A stretch of 18,205 nt of DNA from the NCBI GenBank assembly GCA_934533005.1, contig CAKTBC010000031.1, positions 1-18,205 on the forward strand. Direction: 5' to 3'. A program made the position numbers and the translations under genes. The stretch is from an uncultured Oscillospiraceae bacterium (GTDB lineage: Bacteria; Bacillota; Clostridia; Oscillospirales; Oscillospiraceae). Below the pieces are notes generated by a model. It was not told the origin of the DNA and searched no databases. It saw only the letters and a program-made list of their open reading frames with translations. Position 1 is the first letter of the stretch. Each line of letters opens with the position of its first letter. Positions 14,362-18,205 of the stretch are shown piece by piece.

Positions 14362-15261
14362 ATGTTTGAAGGGATCCGGAGCAGCGATAGCTGGCTGTCC
14401 GCGAAAAAAATCGAAAAGGGCTGGTCGAACGACACAAAATACCGTGTCCGGACGCAGGAGGGGCGGTATCTGCAGCTGCGTTTTTCCGCACCGGAGCGAT
14501 ATGCGGCGAAGAAAAAGGAATACGAGATCATCGAAAAATTTTCCTCTCTCGGATTTCCGATGTCCGAACCGGTGGAGTTCGGGCGGTGCGCTGCGGGGAC
14601 GTATATGCTGCTCACATGGGTCGAGGGCGACGATCTGGAGCAGGTTCTGTCCGCGCTGCCGAAGGAAGAGCAGTACCGTCTCGGACGCGAGGCGGGCGGC
14701 ATCCTGCGTAAGATCCATTCGCTGCCGCTGGACGCGGCGGATGTGCCGGAGGAGACAAAAAAGGAAAAGAAGCTCCGACAGCTTGAACGCTACGAGGCGT
14801 CGGACGTGCGGATACCCGGGGACGACGGAACCATCGCTTTCGTGCGGGAGAATATCGACGCGATATGGACGCAGCCGCCGGTATACCTGCACGGGGATTT
14901 CCATCCGGGAAATCTGGTGTACCGGAGGGACGGTTCGCTCGGCGTGATCGACTTCAACCGTTGGGAGGTTGGTGACCCGTACGAGGAATTCTATAAACTT
15001 GAATGCTTCGGTGTCGAGGCCAGCGCGGCGTACTGCGCGGGACAGATCGACGCCTATTTTGCCGGAAACGTGCCGGAAAACTTCTGGAAGGCGCTTGCCG
15101 TATACAGCGCCCACGCGGCGCTTTTCTCGATCGTCTGGGCGAAGCCGTTTGGGGAAAGGGATGTCTCCGGAATGAAAGTGCGCGCCGTGCGTATCATGCG
15201 CGATTACGATTCCTTCCGGACACTCATACCGAAATGGTATTCCGAGATCACTTTCCGGTGA
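14362..15261 (+). CDS. APH/choline-kinase family phosphotransferase
   Basis: The 299-residue protein has a protein-kinase-like fold. It keeps the catalytic motif LHGDFHPGNL (His177, Asp179, Asn184) and the metal-binding GVIDF (Asp197), with the hinge-like MLLTWVEGDDLEQVL at 82-96. It would transfer phosphate from ATP to a small hydroxylated substrate. Family members include aminoglycoside, macrolide, choline and homoserine kinases; nothing here identifies the substrate, and an antibiotic-resistance role should not be assumed. I prefer the ATG at 14362 to the GTG at 14356, because AAGGGGGG is well spaced only for the ATG. No clear promoter lies between the ATPase terminator and this gene. The last 14 bp overlap the 3' end of spoIIR on the other strand. 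Confidence 0.88.
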   Translation: MFEGIRSSDSWLSAKKIEKGWSNDTKYRVRTQEGRYLQLRFSAPERYAAKKKEYEIIEKFSSLGFPMSEPVEFGRCAAGTYMLLTWVEGDDLEQVLSALPKEEQYRLGREAGGILRKIHSLPLDAADVPEETKKEKKLRQLERYEASDVRIPGDDGTIAFVRENIDAIWTQPPVYLHGDFHPGNLVYRRDGSLGVIDFNRWEVGDPYEEFYKLECFGVEASAAYCAGQIDAYFAGNVPENFWKALAVYSAHAALFSIVWAKPFGERDVSGMKVRAVRIMRDYDSFRTLIPKWYSEITFR

Positions 15262-15838
15262 GAGAGCCCCACCATTCAAGGAGACGAAAGCGGAGGACAT
15301 AGCCATCGCCGTCCTCGGTGATGAGCTTTACGTCATCGTCCGAGAGCGCCGCGGCCGCCTGCGCCGTCTCGACGCCCGCGGTGCAGAGTGGGGGATAGAC
15401 CACACACCACCAGTTCCGCCCGCTGCCCGCGCCGAGCGTTACGCGAAGCGAGGTGTAAACGCCCGCCGGGAGGGAGAAGGTCTCATACTCCCGTGTGGGG
15501 TACATCTCGCGCCCGAGCTCTACGCGGGCGCTCTCGCCGCTCACGGTCTCGGCGACGCGTTGGAGTTCGCCGGACGCTGCGGCGATTACCGCCGCGGCGT
15601 CTTTCGCGCCGGAGGCAGCTTCGAGCCGCGGCGAGAGATAGGCGAGCAGCGCATCGCGCACCTCGAGCTTCACGCGCTGATTCTCCGCGCTGTCGGACGA
15701 GGCGATCACGTGCAGCCGCACGACCTTGTCCGCGAGCGCGCTCTGCCGCCCCTGTGCCCACACGCCGGTGAGCAGCGTTACACATACCGCCGCGAGCATC
15801 GCCGTTTCCCACGGCCGCAGCCGATCGTTGTTTCGCAT
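15248..15838 (-). CDS. spoIIR: Stage II sporulation protein R
   Basis: The 196-residue protein has an N-terminal hydrophobic signal/anchor (about 11-30) and the family motifs VVRLHVIASSDSAENQRVKL (about 39-58), EVRDALLAYLSP, YPTREYETFSLPAGVYTSLR and NWWCVVYPPLC. SpoIIR is made in the forespore under sigma-F and secreted to the intermembrane space. There it activates SpoIIGA to process pro-sigma-E in the mother cell. The ATG at 15838 directly follows the T-tract of the hairpin at 15845-15889; the only SD-like bases (AAGGG) are in that hairpin's 3' arm. I see no convincing sigma-F promoter in the short gap. An internal ATG at residue 14 is an alternative start but lacks a better ribosome site. 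Confidence 0.95.
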   Translation of the reverse strand: MRNNDRLRPWETAMLAAVCVTLLTGVWAQGRQSALADKVVRLHVIASSDSAENQRVKLEVRDALLAYLSPRLEAASGAKDAAAVIAAASGELQRVAETVSGESARVELGREMYPTREYETFSLPAGVYTSLRVTLGAGSGRNWWCVVYPPLCTAGVETAQAAAALSDDDVKLITEDGDGYVLRFRLLEWWGSLTGK

Positions 15839-15844
15839 AAAAAG

Positions 15845-15889
15845 AACCGCCCTTCTATGTACGAGATGTACATAGTATGGGCGGTTTTT
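15845..15889. terminator. Bidirectional terminator between spoIIR and the LRR gene
   Basis: AACCGCCC (15845-15852) pairs with GGGCGGTT (15879-15886). An inner 8-bp stem, CTATGTAC (15855-15862) with GTACATAG (15868-15875), closes on GAGAT, with a small internal loop between the stems. On the - strand TTCTTTTT follows, ending the LRR transcript. On the + strand TTTTTCCTTCTTTT follows, able to end rightward transcripts from the phosphotransferase gene. Confidence 0.88.
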
Positions 15890-15916
15890 CCTTCTTTTAA
15901 ACCGGTGAATGCGGAC

Positions 15917-17374
15917 TCAGGGCTGCGGAGTCTCTGCCGGGATCTCCGGGGTCGGCTCCGGCATGGAGAGATCGATATCCGTGATGATCTGGCAGGCGGG
16001 GAGCGCCTCCTGCAGCGAGCGCACCATGTCGGCGGTGAGCCCGGTGTTGCCGGTGATGTTCAGCGTGCGCAGCGCGGCGAGAGAGCGGAGAGCCGCAAGA
16101 GAGTTCAGATCGTTATAGCTGAGATCGAGCTCTTCGAGCGCCGTGCAGCCGGAGAGCGCGGTGATGTCGTGCAGCGCATTGTGGTTGAGATCGAGCCGCC
16201 GCAGCGCCGTGTGGCCGGTCAGAGCGGAGATGTCGTAAAGATTGTTGTAACCGAGCCGCAGCTCCTCCACGGAGAACAGCTCCGCGAGCGGCGCGAGATC
16301 GGTGAGCGTGTTGCCGTAGGCGCTCAGCCGGTGAAGCTGGTGGAATTTCTCGATGCCGGAGAGCGTCGTGAGTCCCTGCGCGTCGATCGTCACATCGTAG
16401 GCGTCCGAGGAGAAGGACTGCTCGCCGAAAATGACGGTATAGTACTTCGGCTCGTGGACGATCTGGCAGCTCGGCAGCGCCGCTTGCAGCGCGTCGATGC
16501 CCTCGGCGGTGATACCGTCGTTGTTTTCAAGATTCAGATACGCGAGCGAGCGCAGCGAGGAGAAAAGCTCGTTGTCGAGATCGCTCCGCCCCGTGGCGCT
16601 CAGATTGAGCGACGTGAGCTTTGGCAGCAGCGCGAGTACGGAGATGTCCGAAATTGGGTTGTTGGAGAGATTCAGCTCGCGCAGCTCCGAGCAGCCGGAG
16701 AGCGCGGAAATATCCGTAATGCCGCGCCCCGAAAGATCGAGCGATTCGACCGACTCGGTGAAGTCCAGCCCGCCGAGCGACACCGGGCGCGAGCCCTTCA
16801 CCACGCTGTCGCTGAATACGCGGCAGCCCGGCAGCGCCTTTTGCAGATCCTCGAGCACATAGTCCGCGATCTCCACGCCTTGAATGGAGAGCGTTGTGAG
16901 CGCGGTGAGCGATGAGAGCGGGGAGAGATCGGCAACAGGGTTCCGATCAAGATAGAGCGTGCGAAGCTGTGTGAGCGAGGCGAGCGGCGCCGCGTCCGTG
17001 ATCGCGTTATCCGAAAGGACGAGCGTTCGGAGCTGCGTGAGCGAAGTAAGGAAGTTCACGTCCGAGATGCCGCAGTTCGTCAGCGAGAGCGTCGTCAGAT
17101 TGCCGAGCGAGGCAATGGCGGCACAGTCCTCGGCGGAGAGCGTCTTGCCGGCAAGCTCAAAGCCATCGGCTGCGGGATCAACGCTTGCCCCGGCGATCAT
17201 GAGTCCCGTGGAAGCGCTCGGCTCGGCGGTCACTTCGGGCGTCGGCGTCACGTCCGGATTATTTTTTGTGCCCGGCCCCTGCAAAAGCAGAAACAGCAGC
17301 GCCAGCGCCAACAGGATAAAGCCTGCCGCGGCGAGTATGTACAATATTTTCTGTTTCTTTGTGATCGGATGCAT
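15917..17374 (-). CDS. Membrane-anchored leucine-rich-repeat protein
   Basis: I use the ATG at 17374, which has GGGAGGA just upstream and gives MHPITKKQK followed by one membrane helix (about 10-32). The in-frame ATG at 17407 lies upstream of that ribosome site, near the promoter's expected transcription start. The remaining 450 residues should face outward: a Pro/Thr-rich stalk (about 35-55), then three LRR blocks (about 90-184, 205-303 and 328-461). The repeats are of the L-x-x-L-x-L-x-x-N-x-I-x-D-(I/L)-x-x-L type, about 22 residues each. Each block ends with LQ-x-A-LP-x-C-x-(I/V), with LPxC at 181-184, 300-303 and 458-461. The tail is Pro/Glu/Thr-rich. LRRs bind proteins; the ligand is unknown. 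It sits between spoIIR and a SpoIIQ-like gene. Confidence 0.88.
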   Translation of the reverse strand: MHPITKKQKILYILAAAGFILLALALLFLLLQGPGTKNNPDVTPTPEVTAEPSASTGLMIAGASVDPAADGFELAGKTLSAEDCAAIASLGNLTTLSLTNCGISDVNFLTSLTQLRTLVLSDNAITDAAPLASLTQLRTLYLDRNPVADLSPLSSLTALTTLSIQGVEIADYVLEDLQKALPGCRVFSDSVVKGSRPVSLGGLDFTESVESLDLSGRGITDISALSGCSELRELNLSNNPISDISVLALLPKLTSLNLSATGRSDLDNELFSSLRSLAYLNLENNDGITAEGIDALQAALPSCQIVHEPKYYTVIFGEQSFSSDAYDVTIDAQGLTTLSGIEKFHQLHRLSAYGNTLTDLAPLAELFSVEELRLGYNNLYDISALTGHTALRRLDLNHNALHDITALSGCTALEELDLSYNDLNSLAALRSLAALRTLNITGNTGLTADMVRSLQEALPACQIITDIDLSMPEPTPEIPAETPQP

Positions 17375-17409
17375 GGCGTCCTCCCGGTACAGCGATATAT
17401 CAAACAATA

Positions 17410-17438
17410 AGTATAGCCGTTTTTCCGCCGCTCGTCAA
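17410..17438 (-). promoter_or_regulatory. Sigma-A promoter of the LRR gene
   Basis: On the - strand TTGACG (17438-17433), a 17-nt spacer and TATACT (17415-17410) match the consensus in five of six bases each. Transcription would start near 17403, leaving a leader of about 28 nt. The -35 lies in the loop of an 11-bp inverted repeat (17420-17430 with 17440-17450). Confidence 0.8.
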
Positions 17439-17442
17439 TCGG

Positions 17443-17487
17443 CGGAAAAAGGCAGGCGGCTGCGTCTGATGGTAAGACGCAGCCGCC
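17443..17487 (-). terminator. Intrinsic terminator of the SpoIIQ-like gene
   Basis: GGCGGCTGCGTCT (17455-17467) pairs perfectly with AGACGCAGCCGCC (17475-17487), with a 7-nt loop. On the - strand TGCCTTTTTCC follows. The T-tract (17450-17446) is also one arm of a second inverted repeat (17420-17430 with 17440-17450), so terminator and downstream promoter overlap. Confidence 0.87.
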
Positions 17488-17503
17488 CGGGGAAAAGTTC
17501 CGC

Positions 17504-18205
17504 TTATGCTTCCGGCACGTATTCGCCGGGATCAATGCTGCTGCCGCCGCAGCGCATGGCGAAGTGGAGATGCGCCTCCTCGCCGGATTCGGCGAGCGCC
17601 GTAGCGCCGACGGTGCCGACCGTGTCGCCGCAGGAGACCGTCTGCCCGACGCCGACGGCGGGGGAGACGTCCAGATTGGCGTACATGCTCACGACGTCGC
17701 CGCCGTGGTCGATCTCCACAACGGTGCCGAGCAGATCATCCTCATACACCGCCGTCACTGTGCCGCCCGATACGGCGAGCACCGGCTCACCCGCAGCGCA
17801 CGCGATGTCCCAGCCGCGATGGACGCGCCAATCGGCCATCGTGCGGTCGTAGGAGAGCGCTTCGGCGCTGTAGCCGCGCAGAAGCGTGCCGCTTGCCGGA
17901 CGGATGAACACCGGCTCACTTACCGTTACCGCCGCCGGGATCTCCGGCAGCTCTTCCTGCACGGCGGGAGCCTGTGCCTCCGGCAGCTCCTCGCCCGCCG
18001 CGGCGGGCAGAACGCCCGTGCCGAGCGGGAGATGCTCGTCCTCGTCGGTGTTCATGACGGGGATGCTGCCCTGCGGCGGCGCGGTTTCCTGCGCCGATGC
18101 TGTGATGTCCGTTTCCTTGACCGGATTGCGCTCTACATCAGCCCTGCTTCCGCGCCCCACCAGCCAGAACGAAGCCCCGACCAGAACGGCGCACAGAAGA
18201 AGGAC
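17504..18205 (-). CDS. spoIIQ: SpoIIQ-like M23 metallopeptidase-domain protein, 5' truncated
   Basis: The frame stays open to the window edge, so the true start is outside. The visible part begins within a membrane helix (VLLLCAVLVGASFWLV); the GTG at 18160 is therefore probably internal. An acidic, Pro-rich linker of about 80 residues follows, then a LytM/M23 domain. The zinc ligands are all present: HRGWD (His129 and Asp133 of the visible fragment) and HLHF (His212 and His214). The usual catalytic His of Y-x-H-L is Asn177 in YANL, which I recall as common in clostridial SpoIIQ-type proteins. The GYSAEALSYDRTMADWRVH stretch also fits that group. SpoIIQ sits in the forespore membrane and contacts SpoIIIAH across the septum. 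The closeness of spoIIR supports a sporulation role; another M23 protein remains possible. Confidence 0.8.
   Translation of the reverse strand, partial: VLLLCAVLVGASFWLVGRGSRADVERNPVKETDITASAQETAPPQGSIPVMNTDEDEHLPLGTGVLPAAAGEELPEAQAPAVQEELPEIPAAVTVSEPVFIRPASGTLLRGYSAEALSYDRTMADWRVHRGWDIACAAGEPVLAVSGGTVTAVYEDDLLGTVVEIDHGGDVVSMYANLDVSPAVGVGQTVSCGDTVGTVGATALAESGEEAHLHFAMRCGGSSIDPGEYVPEA

Noticed and set aside
12174..14702. Very long - strand open frame (842 codons) opposite ntpB and ntpD
   Set aside because: It is antisense to well-identified ATPase genes. Its translation is rich in Arg, His, Leu and Gly with no family motif, as expected from GC-rich third positions of the real genes.
14362..15261. 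Antibiotic-resistance aminoglycoside phosphotransferase
   Set aside because: Only the general family motifs are present. Base composition and context look native, with no mobile element nearby, so no resistance claim is warranted.
15839..15916. Sigma-F promoter for spoIIR
   Set aside because: A GTTTA reminiscent of the -35 exists on the - strand, but no -10 matching the sigma-F pattern occurs at the right distance.
17504..18205. Loss of the YxHL histidine as evidence of a dead M23 enzyme
   Set aside because: YANL/YSNL-type sequences are, as I recall, common in clostridial SpoIIQ-like proteins and all zinc ligands are intact, so the change is probably a family trait.

Overview
The window looks like a chromosomal segment of a GC-rich, endospore-forming Clostridia (Bacillota), most like an Oscillospiraceae/Ruminococcaceae-type anaerobe. 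Three things point there: a nine-gene V/A-type ATPase operon in the Enterococcus/Clostridia order, a clear spoIIR, and a SpoIIQ-like M23 gene. Shine-Dalgarno (SD) sites are strong and many genes read GC-rich codons. The genus is inference. I see no rRNA, tRNA, CRISPR, insertion sequence or phage gene.

Left part (1-1723, + strand): the 3' part of a VTC-domain polyphosphate-polymerase-type gene, a DUF4956 membrane protein and a small TSCPD-domain protein. A 20-bp bidirectional terminator hairpin closes this block. Next (1749-5334, - strand) come three genes transcribed leftwards: a stand-alone E2-type acyltransferase-like protein without the catalytic His, an orphan lipoprotein, and a secreted protein with six LysM domains. 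The first two have recognisable sigma-A promoters, and a terminator separates them.

Centre (5543-14338, + strand): a complete V/A-type ATPase operon in the order ntpF-I-K-E-C-G-A-B-D (stalk subunit G, a-subunit I, proteolipid K, stalk E, subunit C/d, rotor F, catalytic A, non-catalytic B, rotor D). It starts at an AT-rich divergent promoter region and ends at a GNRA-loop hairpin. F-I-K-E-C-G are tightly packed. An 82-nt leader with two hairpins separates ntpG from ntpA, which starts with TTG; ntpB overlaps ntpA by 4 nt. The K subunit keeps the residues known to bind Na+ in Enterococcus hirae NtpK, so a sodium-coupled enzyme is likely.

Right part (14362-18205): a + strand APH/choline-kinase-fold phosphotransferase ends inside the convergent spoIIR. 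Further right on the - strand are a membrane-anchored leucine-rich-repeat protein and a SpoIIQ-like M23 protein cut by the window edge. Transcription signals are compressed here: the spoIIR start codon abuts the terminator of the LRR gene, and the LRR promoter overlaps the terminator region of the M23 gene. spoIIR and the M23 gene belong to forespore/mother-cell signalling in sporulation; the LRR protein between them may share that context.

Most of the window is ordinary core genome. The points most worth a second look are the His-less E2-like protein, the terminator/RBS overlap at spoIIR with possible antisense read-through from the phosphotransferase gene, the structured ntpG-ntpA leader, the three-block LRR protein and the orphan lipoprotein.
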